Below, one piece after another: positions 18,844 through 28,279 of a DNA stretch of 64,000 nucleotides (position 1 is its first letter; each line of letters starts with the position of its first letter). This DNA is from Terriglobia bacterium (GTDB taxonomy: Bacteria > Acidobacteriota > Terriglobia > Terriglobales > Acidobacteriaceae), in assembly GCA_020073665.1 (NCBI GenBank), contig JAIQEU010000010.1, forward strand, positions 100,258-164,257, read 5' to 3'. The position numbers and the translations under genes are program-made. The notes under the pieces are model-generated. The model did no database searches, was not told where the DNA came from, and saw only the letters and a program-made list of their open reading frames with translations.

Positions 18844-19515
18844 GTGCGTGTACTGATTGTCGAAGACGAGCCCCGGCTGGCGGAAAACATCGCGCGCAGC
18901 CTGCGCGAAAGTGCGGGCTATGCTGTTGACATCGCCGCCGACGGCCAGGAAGGGTTGTTCCTGGCTGAATCCAATGCCTACGACGTGGTGCTGCTCGATT
19001 TGATGCTGCCGCACATGGATGGCATGCAGATGCTCACCCGCCTGCGCCAATCTGGCCAGCACACGCCGGTGCTGGTGCTGACCGCGCGCGACGACAAAGA
19101 ATCGGTGGTGGCTTTGCTGAATGCCGGCGCCGACGACTACCTGACCAAGCCCTTCGATCTGGGAGAATTGCTGGCCCGCACCAAGGTCCTGATTCGCCGC
19201 GGCAAAGGACAGCCATCCCCGGTGCTGACGATCGGCGATCTGGAACTGAATACGGTGAACCGTACGGTGCAGCGCGCGGGGCGGCCGATCTCGCTGACGG
19301 CGATGGAGTATCGCGTCCTCGAATACCTGGCGCACCGGCCGCGCGCCGTGGTTTCCAAGACCGAATTGCTGGAACACCTCTATGATTACAACTGGGAGAA
19401 GTTCAGCAACGTTATCGAGGTGTACATCTCGGGTTTGCGGCGCAAACTGGATGACGGCTCGGCGCGGCAACTGATTCACACCGTGCGCGGGCAGGGATAC
19501 ATCCTGCAGGAATAA
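18844..19515 (+). CDS. OmpR/PhoB-family response regulator
   Basis: 223 residues: receiver domain (residues 1-115) with acidic pair in VEDEP, phospho-acceptor in LLDLMLPHMDG, TA(R) switch and YLTKPF lysine, then a winged-helix DNA-binding domain ending in VYISGLRRKLDDG and RGQGYIL. Starts with GTG. The histidine kinase gene begins two bases after its stop, so the two are a pair. The TolC/RND operon 0.4 kb downstream is a natural candidate target. Confidence 0.95.
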   Translation: MRVLIVEDEPRLAENIARSLRESAGYAVDIAADGQEGLFLAESNAYDVVLLDLMLPHMDGMQMLTRLRQSGQHTPVLVLTARDDKESVVALLNAGADDYLTKPFDLGELLARTKVLIRRGKGQPSPVLTIGDLELNTVNRTVQRAGRPISLTAMEYRVLEYLAHRPRAVVSKTELLEHLYDYNWEKFSNVIEVYISGLRRKLDDGSARQLIHTVRGQGYILQE

Positions 19516-19517
19516 GC

Positions 19518-20936
19518 ATGCAGAACTCCATCCGAGGACGGCTGATCGCGACCGTGGTGCTGTCGCAGACGCTGCTGGCCGCAGGTCTGCTGTTTGCCGG
19601 CGTGTACTACACCCATCGCCGGCTGCTGATGACGCTCGATGCCGGCATGCAGGCCCGCGCCATGAGCGTGGCGGCGCTGGTGCGCTACACCGAAGATGCC
19701 AGCGGGAATGTGTACTTCGACAACACCCTGATGCCGCAATCACTGGATCCCAGCCACCCCGACCTGTTTGCGGTGTGGACCCAGAGATCGGGATTGCTGA
19801 CCCGCTCCGGCAACTGGCCCAGCGGACTCGAAATTCCACCCACGGGCGCTCGCTACTGGGACTTTGCCTGGCACGACATCCCCTATCGCGCCCTGCGCGC
19901 AACCCAGCTTCCCGTGCTCGATCGGGAAGAAGGCAAATCGTTTCAGCCGCAAACCCTGACCATCGTGTATGCCTCGCCGATGGTGCGGATGGAGGAGCAA
20001 GTCCGGGAGGCGGGTATTTTTATTGCGCTCGCGAGTTTTGGATTGTTGGTGGCAACGGTGCTGCTGGCTTTGTGGGGTATCGGCCGCGGCTTGCGGCCTT
20101 TGCAACAGCTGGCAGGCCAGGCGGCGCTGGTTTCAGCCGACAACTGGCAGCTGCGCGTGCCCAAGCACGCCGAACAGATGGAGGAGCTTCGTCCCCTGAC
20201 CCAGTCCATGACCACCATGCTGGCGCGGCTCGAGCGCTCGTTCATTCAGCAGCGCGAGTTCATGGGCAACGCTGCCCATGAACTGAAAACCCCGGTCGCG
20301 GTGCTCAAGTCCACATTGCAATCCCTGCTGCAGCGGCCACGCACTTCCGAGGAGTACCAGGCCGGATTGGAACATTCTCTCGAGGACCTGGAGCGCTTGG
20401 AGCAATTGCTGCAATGGATGCTACGGCTGGCGCGCGCCGAACAGTGGGCCCACGGAGCGCTGCGCCGCGATCTGCAGGTGATCGATCTCAACACCACTTG
20501 CGAAGAAGCTGTGGAACGTATCCGCAACCTGGCGGAAGTACGCCATACCCAGATTCATCTCTCGACCAACGGACCGGTACCTCTCCGCGCCGACCCGGAA
20601 GACCTGCAACTGGTGTGGACCAACCTGCTGGAAAATGCGATCCGCTACAGCCCGGAAGACGCCGCGGTGGAAGTGGCGGTCGGGCGCACCGGCGATGGGC
20701 GGGCGCGGGTGGTGGTGGAGGACCACGGTCCCGGCATTGCTGCCGCCGATCTGCCGCATGTGTTCGAACGTTTCTATCGCGGCGACCCGTCGCGCACCCG
20801 CGCCACCGGAGGCTTCGGACTCGGCCTGGCCATCGCCAAGGCCCTGGTTGAGGCCTACGGCGGCAGCATCACCGCCGACAGAACTCCCGGCCAGGGCACG
20901 CAGATGACGGTGGAACTGCCCGCCCGGGACCGGTAG
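19518..20936 (+). CDS. Sensor histidine kinase
   Basis: 472 residues. N-terminal membrane segment (about 12-32), a periplasmic loop of about 130 residues, a second membrane segment (about 165-190), HAMP linker, dimerisation domain with the phospho-acceptor in NAAHELKTP, and a catalytic domain with N box NLLENAIRYSP, G1 EDHGPGI and G2 GGFGLGLAIAK. Architecture is that of envelope- or metal-stress kinases working with OmpR-type regulators. The inducing signal cannot be read from the sequence. Confidence 0.95.
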   Translation: MQNSIRGRLIATVVLSQTLLAAGLLFAGVYYTHRRLLMTLDAGMQARAMSVAALVRYTEDASGNVYFDNTLMPQSLDPSHPDLFAVWTQRSGLLTRSGNWPSGLEIPPTGARYWDFAWHDIPYRALRATQLPVLDREEGKSFQPQTLTIVYASPMVRMEEQVREAGIFIALASFGLLVATVLLALWGIGRGLRPLQQLAGQAALVSADNWQLRVPKHAEQMEELRPLTQSMTTMLARLERSFIQQREFMGNAAHELKTPVAVLKSTLQSLLQRPRTSEEYQAGLEHSLEDLERLEQLLQWMLRLARAEQWAHGALRRDLQVIDLNTTCEEAVERIRNLAEVRHTQIHLSTNGPVPLRADPEDLQLVWTNLLENAIRYSPEDAAVEVAVGRTGDGRARVVVEDHGPGIAAADLPHVFERFYRGDPSRTRATGGFGLGLAIAKALVEAYGGSITADRTPGQGTQMTVELPARDR

Positions 20937-20958
20937 CGAAAACCCGCCGCGACCGCCG

Positions 20959-20984
20959 CGGTCATGCCTGTCTCGACATGACCG
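20959..20984 (+). terminator. Hairpin after the kinase gene
   Basis: Perfect 8-base arms CGGTCATG and CATGACCG around a 10-base loop, 22 bases after the kinase stop. No T-tract, so rho-independent termination is uncertain. A second small dyad (AATGCCG/CGGCATT, 21072-21090) follows. Confidence 0.4.
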
Positions 20985-21368
20985 TCCGAACTCCTTCTGC
21001 ATTCACGATTCTTCAATAACTTGCAGCTATCATACAACTGGCGGCCGTTTTCAGGCTCCATCTGCAACCAGAATGCCGTTTCCCGGCATTTACAGACCCT
21101 CTGGCGCACGCCTGGGCATGAGACAAAGGAAAAGGTCGTCCGGCGAACTGATGCGCCTGGAACGAGCCTGTGCGCGCCTGCATCGTGATATATCTTATAG
21201 ATATTTACCTGAGGACCATGACTGGCTATCTTTGCGCTCTGTCCGCAAGCGAAGATCGCCGCAGCTGGGCATTACTTTGGGTGTCTTCTGCCTAAAGGTT
21301 CATGTTCGTTTCAGGTTGCCTTAATCTCGTCGCCACTAACCTGTATGCTTTGGCTCGTGGTGAAGAAT
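20985..21368. other. Regulatory region ahead of the efflux operon
   Basis: About 380 bases without a convincing gene. It contains the hairpin at 21072-21090 and the AT-rich dyad listed separately. No good -35/-10 pair was identified. Confidence 0.5.
21190..21204. promoter_or_regulatory. 15-bp dyad, candidate operator of the RND operon
   Basis: ATATCT-TAT-AGATAT, perfect 6-base arms in otherwise GC-rich DNA, 165 bases ahead of the tolC-like start. Size and AT content suit a dimeric repressor of the TetR, PadR or MarR type; none is encoded next to it, while an OmpR-type regulator is. Confidence 0.5.
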
Positions 21369-22748
21369 ATGCAGACTTCTCGTTTATCGAATGGCGGTTT
21401 TGCTGCGGCGCTGTTGGTGATGAGCTTTGCGCTTTCGGCTTCGGCTCAAACCAATCCTAACCAGGTGGCGGCGGGAACCAGCGGTGACCAGGCGGCCAGC
21501 AACCCGCCGTTGACCCTGACCCTGCAGGATGCACTCGAACGCGCGCGGCGGATCAATCCCGAGTACCGCGCTGCCGTCACCGAATTGGGTGTGGCCAAAG
21601 AGGACCGAGTGCAGAGCCGGGCGGCGTTGCTGCCCAGCGTAAACTACAACAGTTCGTTGATATACACCCAGGGTCAGGGAGTTCCCGGGACGGTTCGTTA
21701 CGTCGCCAACAACGGCGTGCATGAGTACATGAGCCAGGGAAATGCCCACCAGGATTTGTCGCTGCAGAACATCGCGGAGTACCGCCGCACGGTTGCGGCC
21801 GAGGCCGCTGCAAGGGCCAAGTCGGAGATCGCGGCGCGCGGCCTGGTGGTCACGGTGGTGCAGGCGTACTACGGCTTGGTAGTTGCGCAGCAGAAGTATG
21901 CCACCGCGCAGCGCGCCGCCGCAGAAGCGCAGCGATTTTTCGATATCAGTCAAAAGCTGGAAAAAGGCGGCGAGGTTGCTCACTCCGACGTGATCAAGGC
22001 GCAGATCCAGTTCCAGCAGCAGCAGCGTGACCTGCAGCAGGCCGAACTGGAAATGAACCGCAGCCGGGTCGAACTGGCGGTGCTGGTGTTTCCCGACTTC
22101 AACCAGAACTTCAGCGTGGTAGATGACCTGCCGCTGCCCGAGCCTTTGCCCGCGTTCGCTGAGGTACAGACTGCCGCGGCCAACAAGAATCCTGAGCTGC
22201 GCGCCGCCCTGGCTGGATTACAGGCGGCGAAGCAGGAAGTTGCGGTGGCCTGGAATGGGTTCCTGCCCTCGCTGAGCGTCGACTATTTTTACGGGATCGA
22301 TGCAAATCAATTTGCAGTTCACGGACCGACTGATCCGGTCACGGGATTTCGGCAGCGCAACTTGGGATACGCGGCCACGGCGACGCTGCAGTTTCCGGTG
22401 TGGAACTGGGGCGCAAACCGCAGCAAAGTGAAGCAAGCCGACTTGCGCCGGGACCAGGCGAAGGTGGAGTTGAGTTTCGCGCAGCGGCAGCTGCTGGGCA
22501 ACCTGCGCACGTTCTATGATGAAGCGCAGACGGCGCGAGCCCAACTGGAATCGCTGAGCCAGTCGGCGGAACTGGCAGCGGAAAGTTTGCGTTTGACCAC
22601 CTTGCGTTACCAGGCCGGAGAAGTTTCGGTGCTGGAAGTGGTGGACGCGCAGAACACGCTGACTTCGGCGCGCAATGCCTTTCATGATGGGCAGGTGCGG
22701 TTCCGCATCGCGATGGCGAATCTGCAGACGCTGACGGGGAACTTGTAA
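21369..22748 (+). CDS. TolC-family outer membrane efflux protein
   Basis: 459 residues with a signal peptide (hydrophobic core AALLVMSFALS, cleavage near ASA-Q). The mature part is the duplicated TolC coiled-coil architecture: LTLQDALERARRINPEYRAA at the start, long heptad helices rich in Ala/Gln (AEAAARAKSEIAARG), and the repeat half near residue 280 (NPELRAALAGLQAAKQEV). It forms the outer-membrane channel for the pump encoded by the next two genes. Start ATG 21369 was chosen because GAAGA precedes it and the signal peptide then begins normally; 21345 is an alternative. Confidence 0.93.
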   Translation: MQTSRLSNGGFAAALLVMSFALSASAQTNPNQVAAGTSGDQAASNPPLTLTLQDALERARRINPEYRAAVTELGVAKEDRVQSRAALLPSVNYNSSLIYTQGQGVPGTVRYVANNGVHEYMSQGNAHQDLSLQNIAEYRRTVAAEAAARAKSEIAARGLVVTVVQAYYGLVVAQQKYATAQRAAAEAQRFFDISQKLEKGGEVAHSDVIKAQIQFQQQQRDLQQAELEMNRSRVELAVLVFPDFNQNFSVVDDLPLPEPLPAFAEVQTAAANKNPELRAALAGLQAAKQEVAVAWNGFLPSLSVDYFYGIDANQFAVHGPTDPVTGFRQRNLGYAATATLQFPVWNWGANRSKVKQADLRRDQAKVELSFAQRQLLGNLRTFYDEAQTARAQLESLSQSAELAAESLRLTTLRYQAGEVSVLEVVDAQNTLTSARNAFHDGQVRFRIAMANLQTLTGNL

Positions 22749-22771
22749 TGGGACGGGGGCCAGGAGGGGCA

Positions 22772-24100
22772 ATGAGTGAGCGGCTTACCCACGGCTTACG
22801 CCGTGGGCTGCATTGTTTTGCTGCTTCGCGGCTGATGGGCGGCGCTTCCTTGGGGCTGGTTCTTACGAGCCTGATATTTCTCTCGGGCTGTTCGGGAGAA
22901 CCTCCAGAAAAAGAGCCGGTGGTAACCGTGCAAGTCGCTCCGGTCGAGAAGACCACGCTGCAGCGCACGATCACCTCGGAGGCAGTTTTGTTTCCGCTGC
23001 AACAGTCGGCGATTGTGCCCAAGATCAGCGCGCCGGTGGAGAAGTTCCTGGTAAAGCGCGGCAGCCGCGTGCATCAGGGACAACTGCTGGCAGTGCTCGA
23101 GAACCGTGACCTCGCAGCCGCCGCGCAGGACACCAAAGGCGCGTACGAACAGGCGCAAGCGAACTATGAAACCTCGACCGCCGCTGACCTGCCGCAAGCC
23201 ATGCAGAAGGCGCAACTCGATCTGCAAGCCGCCAAACAAATGCTGGACGCACAACAGAAGGTGTACGACAGCCGCCAGGATCTTTTTCAGCAGGGAGCCA
23301 TGCCGCGCAAGGAACTCGACCAGGCCGGCGTGGACCTGACCAATGCGCGCAACCAGTACGAAATCGCACAAAAACATTACGACGCGCTCGTTGCCTTTGG
23401 GAAGCAGCAAGCCCTCAAGTCGGCGGCCGGACAACTGGAGTCCGCCAAGGGTAAGTATCTGGGAGCGCAGGCGCAGCTCACCTACTCTGAAATCCGCAGC
23501 CCCATCGACGGCGTGATTGCCGACCGCCCGCTCTTTCCCGGAGAAATGGCGGCGGCCGGCACTCCCCTGCTGACGGTGATGGACATTTCGCAGGTCATTG
23601 CCCGCGCCCACATCCCGCAACCCGAAGCCGCACTGCTGAAGGTGGGTGACAAAGCCAGCATCGCGGTGCCCGGAGAAGAAAAGCCGATCGAAGGCAAAGT
23701 CACCGTGGTGAGCCCGGCGCTTGACCCCAACAGCACCACGGTCGAAGTCTGGGTGCAGGCGAGAAACCCCGAGCAACGCTTGAAGCCGGGAACCAGCGTG
23801 CAGGTATCCATGCAGGCGCAAACCCTGCCCGACGCTCTGGTGATCCCGGCGTCGGCGCTGCTCACCGCGCAGGATGGAACCACTTCAGTCATGGTGGTGG
23901 GCTCCGATGAGCGGGCGCACCAGAAGACGGTGCAGGCAGGGATCCGACAAGGCGACCAGGTGCAGATCACCGAGGGCGTGCAGGCGGGCGATCGCATCGT
24001 TACCGCGAGAGCGTATGGTCTGCCCGACAACAGCAAGATCAAGGTGGAAGGCCAGAAAGCAACGGAAGACAAGAAAGCCGAGGACAAGAGTGACAAATAG
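22772..24100 (+). CDS. RND efflux periplasmic adaptor (membrane fusion) lipoprotein
   Basis: 442 residues. A signal peptide ends in a lipobox (LSGC), so the protein is probably anchored by a lipid. The order is the normal MFP one: beta-barrel and lipoyl halves (VPKISAPVEKFLVKRGSRVHQGQLL and YSEIRSPIDGVIADRPLFPGE, each shown in part), a long coiled-coil hairpin between them (about residues 110-230), and a C-terminal beta domain (VIPASALL). It bridges the RND pump and TolC. AGGAGGGG ahead of ATG 22772 decides the start; an upstream ATG overlaps the tolC stop by one base. Confidence 0.93.
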   Translation: MSERLTHGLRRGLHCFAASRLMGGASLGLVLTSLIFLSGCSGEPPEKEPVVTVQVAPVEKTTLQRTITSEAVLFPLQQSAIVPKISAPVEKFLVKRGSRVHQGQLLAVLENRDLAAAAQDTKGAYEQAQANYETSTAADLPQAMQKAQLDLQAAKQMLDAQQKVYDSRQDLFQQGAMPRKELDQAGVDLTNARNQYEIAQKHYDALVAFGKQQALKSAAGQLESAKGKYLGAQAQLTYSEIRSPIDGVIADRPLFPGEMAAAGTPLLTVMDISQVIARAHIPQPEAALLKVGDKASIAVPGEEKPIEGKVTVVSPALDPNSTTVEVWVQARNPEQRLKPGTSVQVSMQAQTLPDALVIPASALLTAQDGTTSVMVVGSDERAHQKTVQAGIRQGDQVQITEGVQAGDRIVTARAYGLPDNSKIKVEGQKATEDKKAEDKSDK

Positions 24101-24117
24101 TGACTCTGCCCTCGGGT

Positions 24118-24158
24118 GTGGGGGCGGGACACCCCCACGACAGCCGGCGGGACGCCGG
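24118..24158. repeat. Two adjacent GC hairpins within the operon
   Basis: GTGGGGG/CCCCCAC (7-base loop, 24118-24138) and CCGGCG/CGCCGG (3-base loop, 24144-24158) occupy the gap between adaptor and pump genes. They may modulate mRNA stability between the two cistrons or be a degenerate intergenic repeat. Confidence 0.6.
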
Positions 24159-24187
24159 CACTACGATCGACCCTCTGGAGCGACGGC

Positions 24188-27100
24188 GTGAACCAGCAGG
24201 AGAACACATACTGGTTTGCGCGGCACTCCAAGTCGGTGATCTTCCTGATCCTGACGCTGGCGGTGATGGGCGGCTACCTGGCATTCACCATCCCGATCGC
24301 GGTTTTTCCTACCACCAACTTTCCGCGCATCCTGATCGCGGTGGATAACGGAGTGATGCCCACCGACCAGATGATGGTCACCATCACCCGTCCCATCGAG
24401 GAAGCGGTAAACAGCGTCCCCGGGTTGCACGAAGTACGCTCCATCACCAGCCGCGGATCGGCCGAGATCGATCTGTTCTTCACCTGGGACGTGGACATGT
24501 TCCAGACCCTGCAATACGTGAATGCGGCGATCTCGCGAGTGCAGGCGGAGCTGCCGCCCACGGCCAGCATCATTGCGAACCGCATGACGTTCGCGAGTTT
24601 TCCCATCATCGGATACAGCCTCACCTCCGACAGCGTTCCGCAAACCCAGCTGTGGGAGACGGCCACCTACGAAGTGAAGCCGCGGCTGAACCGGCTGGAT
24701 GGCGTCTCGACCGTGCTGGTGCAAGGCGGGCAGGAACCTGAGTTCCACATCATTCCCGATCCCACCAAGCTGCTTACTGCCAATGTCACCGTCCCCGACA
24801 TCCTGGACACCATGAAGCGCACCAACCTGATCGACTCGCCGGGTTTGCTGGAACGCAATCACATGCTGGTGCTGGGGTTGGTCAGCGGGCAGGTGCGAAC
24901 GCCGGCGGAGATTGCCGGCACGGTGATCAAAACCACGCCCGCGGGAGTGCCGGTGCGCATTGGCGATGTGGCCGCGGTGGAGCCCGGCGTAAAGCCGGTG
25001 TACAAGATCGTCACTGCCAACGGCAAACCCGCGGTGCTGATTTACGTCAACCGGCAGCCGGACAGCAACACCATTGACGTCGCCGAGGAAGTCCACGCCG
25101 AAGTGGAGCGCATTCAAAAGTCGCTGCCGCCGGGCATCGAAGTGCGGCCGTTCTACGACCAGTCCATTATCGTAGGCGACTCGATCAAGAGCGTGCGCGA
25201 CGCCATCCTGCTCGGAGTCCTGCTGGCTTCGGTCATCCTGGTGGTGTTTCTGCGGGACTGGGGCACCTCGGTAGTTGCTGGCCTGGTGATTCCGGTCACC
25301 ATCCTGGTGACGTTCGTCGCGCTGCGGCTTCTGAATGAGAGCTTCAACCTGATGACGCTGGGAGGGCTGGCCGCAGCCGTCGGACTGGTGATTGACGACG
25401 CCATCGTGGTGGTGGAGAACATTGTGCTGCACCGCGATGCCGGACAGGGCCGCCTGCAGGCCATTCACAGCGCGCTGCGGGAGATCACCATTCCGCTGAT
25501 CGGTTCGACGATCACGCCCATCGTGGTGTTTCTGCCGCTGATCTCCATTGCGGGAGTTACCGGAACATTTTTCCAGGCGCTGGCGGTGACCATGGGCGTC
25601 GCTCTGCTCACCTCGCTGGCGCTGGCGCTCACCTGGACCCCGAACCTGAGCCAGTATTTCATTCGCAAGGCACCCAAGAGTCCGATCGAAGGTATGGAAC
25701 CGGAAGAAGAGTCCATGACCCGGCTGATGGCGGTGGAGGAAGCCTCGCTGAGCGGCTTCTTCCTGAAGATTGTGAACTTCCACGAGCGCTGGTTGCGGCG
25801 GGCGCTGGCCAGACCCAAATGGCTGGCGGCCATGAGCCTGGTACTGATCGCGGCTTCCTACATTTGTTATCGCTACTCGGGATCGGACTTGATGCCGGAA
25901 ATGGATGAAGGCGGGTTCACGCTGGATTACTGGACTCCCGCAGGCACGTCGCTCGAGGAAACCAATCGCATGGTCAGCCACATGGAGCAGATCATGAACA
26001 GCGTGCCCGAGATCGAGAGTACTTCGCGGCGCACGGGCGCGGAACTGGGGCTGGCGGCGGTGACCGAAGCCAACCGCGGGGACATCCTGGCCAAGCTGAA
26101 GAAAGACCGCGACCGCGGCATCGATGAGGTAATCGCCGACGTGCGCGCCAAGGTGACATCAGCAGAGCCCGCCGTTCGGGTAGAGTTTGTGCAGGTGTTG
26201 CAGGACATGATCGGCGACCTGACCAGCGAACCGGAGCCCGTGCAGATCAAGCTGTTCTCGCAAGACGCGCCACTGCTGGAATCGTGGGCGCCGAAAGTGG
26301 CCACAGCCATCGGCAAAGTTCCCGGCGTGGTGGATGTGCTGGACGGAATTGAAAACACCATCAGCGGACCGGCCGTAACTTTTCAGATTGATCCCATGGT
26401 AGCGGCACGCGCCGGGTTCACGCCGCAAGAAATTACTACCGACGCGGTCGCCATCCTGGAAGGCGAAACCGCGGACACGCCGGTGGTGAGCAATGACCGT
26501 GCCTACACCGTGCGGGTGCGCTTCCCGGCCGGATCTCGGGCGTCGCTGGAAGCGATGGAGAACACGCTGCTGACCAGCAGCAGCGGCAGAACGGCAACCC
26601 TGGGGGCGCTGGCCAAGATCATTGAACTTCCGCCGCAGACCGAGATCCGTCGCGAGAACCTGCAGCGCGACGTCTCGGTGACGGCGCGCCTGGAAGGCAC
26701 CGACCTGGGCAGCGCGGTCGCAGCCGTGCAGAAAGTGGTCGACGGGCTGCACCTGCCCTCTTCGATTCGGGTGGAGTATGGCGGCACCTACAAAGAGGAA
26801 CAGAAGTCGTTCCGCGACCTGATCTTCGTGTTCATCCTGGCCATCGTGCTGGTATTCATTGTGCTGCTGTTCGAGTTCGGAACGTTCGCGGCGCCGGTGG
26901 CGATCCTGGCTTCCGCGCTGCTGTCTACCTCGGGAGTGTTCATCGCGCTGTTGATCACCGGCACCACGTTCAACGTGTCGTCCTTCATGGGCATGATCAT
27001 GGTGGTTGGCATCGTGGCCAAGAATGGAATTCTGCTGCTCGATGCGGACCAGAAGTTTCGCGGCCTGGGGATGTCAGCACAGGATGCCATGCTGCAAGCC

Positions 27101-27334
27101 AGCCGGCGACGTTTGCGGCCAATCGTGATGACCGCGCTGGCCACCATTGCCGGCATGCTTCCGCTGGCCTTCGCCGTGGGCGCCGGATCGCAGATGCTGC
27201 AGCCGCTGGCCATTGCGGTCATCGGAGGCATCCTGATCTCGATGGTGCTGTCGCTGGTGATCACGCCGGCGGTCCACTACTACCTCAGCCACGAAGAAAC
27301 GCGGCAGGAAGAACTGGCGCCGCAGATACGGTAG
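24188..27334 (+). CDS. RND-family inner membrane efflux pump (AcrB/HAE1-like)
   Basis: 1048 residues, the normal length for the family. The proton-relay aspartate pair is visible in TM4 (GLVIDDAIVVVEN), a late-TM block GMIMVVGIVAKNGILLLDA is typical of TM10-11, and two large periplasmic loops lie between TM1-2 and TM7-8. It exports toxic compounds across the envelope using proton influx. Residue pattern suggests a hydrophobe/amphiphile pump more than a metal pump, but the substrate is not certain. GTG 24188 is chosen because GGAG precedes it and NQQENTYWFARHS is a normal N-terminus; the frame extends upstream into the hairpin region. Confidence 0.94.
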   Translation: MNQQENTYWFARHSKSVIFLILTLAVMGGYLAFTIPIAVFPTTNFPRILIAVDNGVMPTDQMMVTITRPIEEAVNSVPGLHEVRSITSRGSAEIDLFFTWDVDMFQTLQYVNAAISRVQAELPPTASIIANRMTFASFPIIGYSLTSDSVPQTQLWETATYEVKPRLNRLDGVSTVLVQGGQEPEFHIIPDPTKLLTANVTVPDILDTMKRTNLIDSPGLLERNHMLVLGLVSGQVRTPAEIAGTVIKTTPAGVPVRIGDVAAVEPGVKPVYKIVTANGKPAVLIYVNRQPDSNTIDVAEEVHAEVERIQKSLPPGIEVRPFYDQSIIVGDSIKSVRDAILLGVLLASVILVVFLRDWGTSVVAGLVIPVTILVTFVALRLLNESFNLMTLGGLAAAVGLVIDDAIVVVENIVLHRDAGQGRLQAIHSALREITIPLIGSTITPIVVFLPLISIAGVTGTFFQALAVTMGVALLTSLALALTWTPNLSQYFIRKAPKSPIEGMEPEEESMTRLMAVEEASLSGFFLKIVNFHERWLRRALARPKWLAAMSLVLIAASYICYRYSGSDLMPEMDEGGFTLDYWTPAGTSLEETNRMVSHMEQIMNSVPEIESTSRRTGAELGLAAVTEANRGDILAKLKKDRDRGIDEVIADVRAKVTSAEPAVRVEFVQVLQDMIGDLTSEPEPVQIKLFSQDAPLLESWAPKVATAIGKVPGVVDVLDGIENTISGPAVTFQIDPMVAARAGFTPQEITTDAVAILEGETADTPVVSNDRAYTVRVRFPAGSRASLEAMENTLLTSSSGRTATLGALAKIIELPPQTEIRRENLQRDVSVTARLEGTDLGSAVAAVQKVVDGLHLPSSIRVEYGGTYKEEQKSFRDLIFVFILAIVLVFIVLLFEFGTFAAPVAILASALLSTSGVFIALLITGTTFNVSSFMGMIMVVGIVAKNGILLLDADQKFRGLGMSAQDAMLQASRRRLRPIVMTALATIAGMLPLAFAVGAGSQMLQPLAIAVIGGILISMVLSLVITPAVHYYLSHEETRQEELAPQIR

Positions 27335-27359
27335 CGCCTGCCCGTCCTGCCCGGTTCAT

Positions 27360-27752
27360 CTACGCGGCCGACCTGGCTGCCGCGCCTCGTGGCGTTAGCA
27401 GTGCAAGGACGGCGGCCACAATCAAGAGCGCTGGGACGTCTCCCCAAAGGTGTCCCATGTGCTCAGGGTTTGCAAAAGACTGCGCTGCCATGATTCCGGC
27501 GTGCACCACGCTGGACCACACCGTGAACCAGATGAGGCTCAAGTGGGCGAGCGGGTTGCGGCTGGCCAGCAGCAGAAACACGCCCAGGGTCGCGTACACC
27601 CCCAGAATCATCTGCAGGTAGTCCGAATGACCGGTGTGCCACGACCATCCGGAGGGCCAAATAACGCAGAGCGTGTAGATCCCGAATATGAAGATCAGAC
27701 CTACCAGCCGCAATGCGATACGCAAGTACTTGGTGCTATCGGGTTCGGCCAT
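27360..27752 (-). CDS. Small four-span membrane protein (DUF6632-like)
   Basis: 130 residues with four hydrophobic segments (about 10-32, 44-62, 70-92, 105-122). From memory it resembles the DUF6632 family, found next to oxidative-stress or AhpD-like genes; the function is unknown. AGGAG precedes the ATG. It lies 48 bases after the AhpD-like gene on the same strand, so the two are probably cotranscribed. Confidence 0.7.
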   Translation of the reverse strand: MAEPDSTKYLRIALRLVGLIFIFGIYTLCVIWPSGWSWHTGHSDYLQMILGVYATLGVFLLLASRNPLAHLSLIWFTVWSSVVHAGIMAAQSFANPEHMGHLWGDVPALLIVAAVLALLTPRGAAARSAA

Positions 27753-27800
27753 GTTCTTCTCCTCTCGATGCTATGGAATTCGCATTTAACCACTACGGAT

Positions 27801-28133
27801 TCAGAGTTGGTCGTAGAACTTCAGCGCCATGGCGCCGTGCGTTGCCGCTCCTCCGGCGCGCAAGGCAGCGGCAATCAGTGCGCTCTCGGTGATTTCCTCG
27901 CGAGACGCACCAGCCACTTTCGCGGCTTTTGTGTGCACTTCGATGCAGTAGGGACATTGGGTGGTAAAAGCCACGCCCAACGCGATAAGCTCGCGATATT
28001 TTCTTGGGATGGCGCCCTCGTCCCGTCCAACAATCTTGTCCAGGCTGAGCCATGCGTTGAATTCTGTGGGCGCGAGTTTGCCCATCTCCTTCAGAAACCG
28101 AAGATCCCCGACATCATGGTAGTGTTCGCTCAT
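27801..28133 (-). CDS. Carboxymuconolactone decarboxylase / AhpD-like protein
   Basis: 110 residues of the CMD/AhpD fold. The redox motif CPYCIEVH, with its CxxC and downstream histidine, is intact, which favours an alkylhydroperoxidase-like disulfide role over a decarboxylase. The surrounding RELIALGVAF and ALIAAALRAGGAA helices are typical. AGGAGG precedes the start. Divergent from a GlxA-type regulator, which probably controls it. Confidence 0.88.
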   Translation of the reverse strand: MSEHYHDVGDLRFLKEMGKLAPTEFNAWLSLDKIVGRDEGAIPRKYRELIALGVAFTTQCPYCIEVHTKAAKVAGASREEITESALIAAALRAGGAATHGAMALKFYDQL

Positions 28134-28210
28134 TTGGTCCTCCTATGTGACGAGTAGAACAACTTGCTTACGATGTCCCGAGAATAGCCGCTGGAAAGGC
28201 TTGAAACAAG

Positions 28211-28226
28211 ATGGCAGATATGCCAT
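28211..28226. promoter_or_regulatory. Dyad in the AhpD-GlxA divergent region
   Basis: ATGGCA-GATA-TGCCAT, perfect 6-base arms, 54 bases ahead of the regulator start and about 78 bases ahead of the divergent AhpD-like gene. Position between two divergent starts fits an operator for the regulator. Confidence 0.45.
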
Positions 28227-28279
28227 TGTATATAGGTGATTACGCCAATGGCCTGTTTTGGCTATTGTGGAGGATGCGT

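Noticed and set aside
24161..25981. 606-codon open frame antisense to the RND pump gene
   Set aside because: The protein is His/Arg/Gln-rich without a recognisable family, and lies opposite a well-supported pump gene. Long antisense frames are expected in GC-rich DNA.
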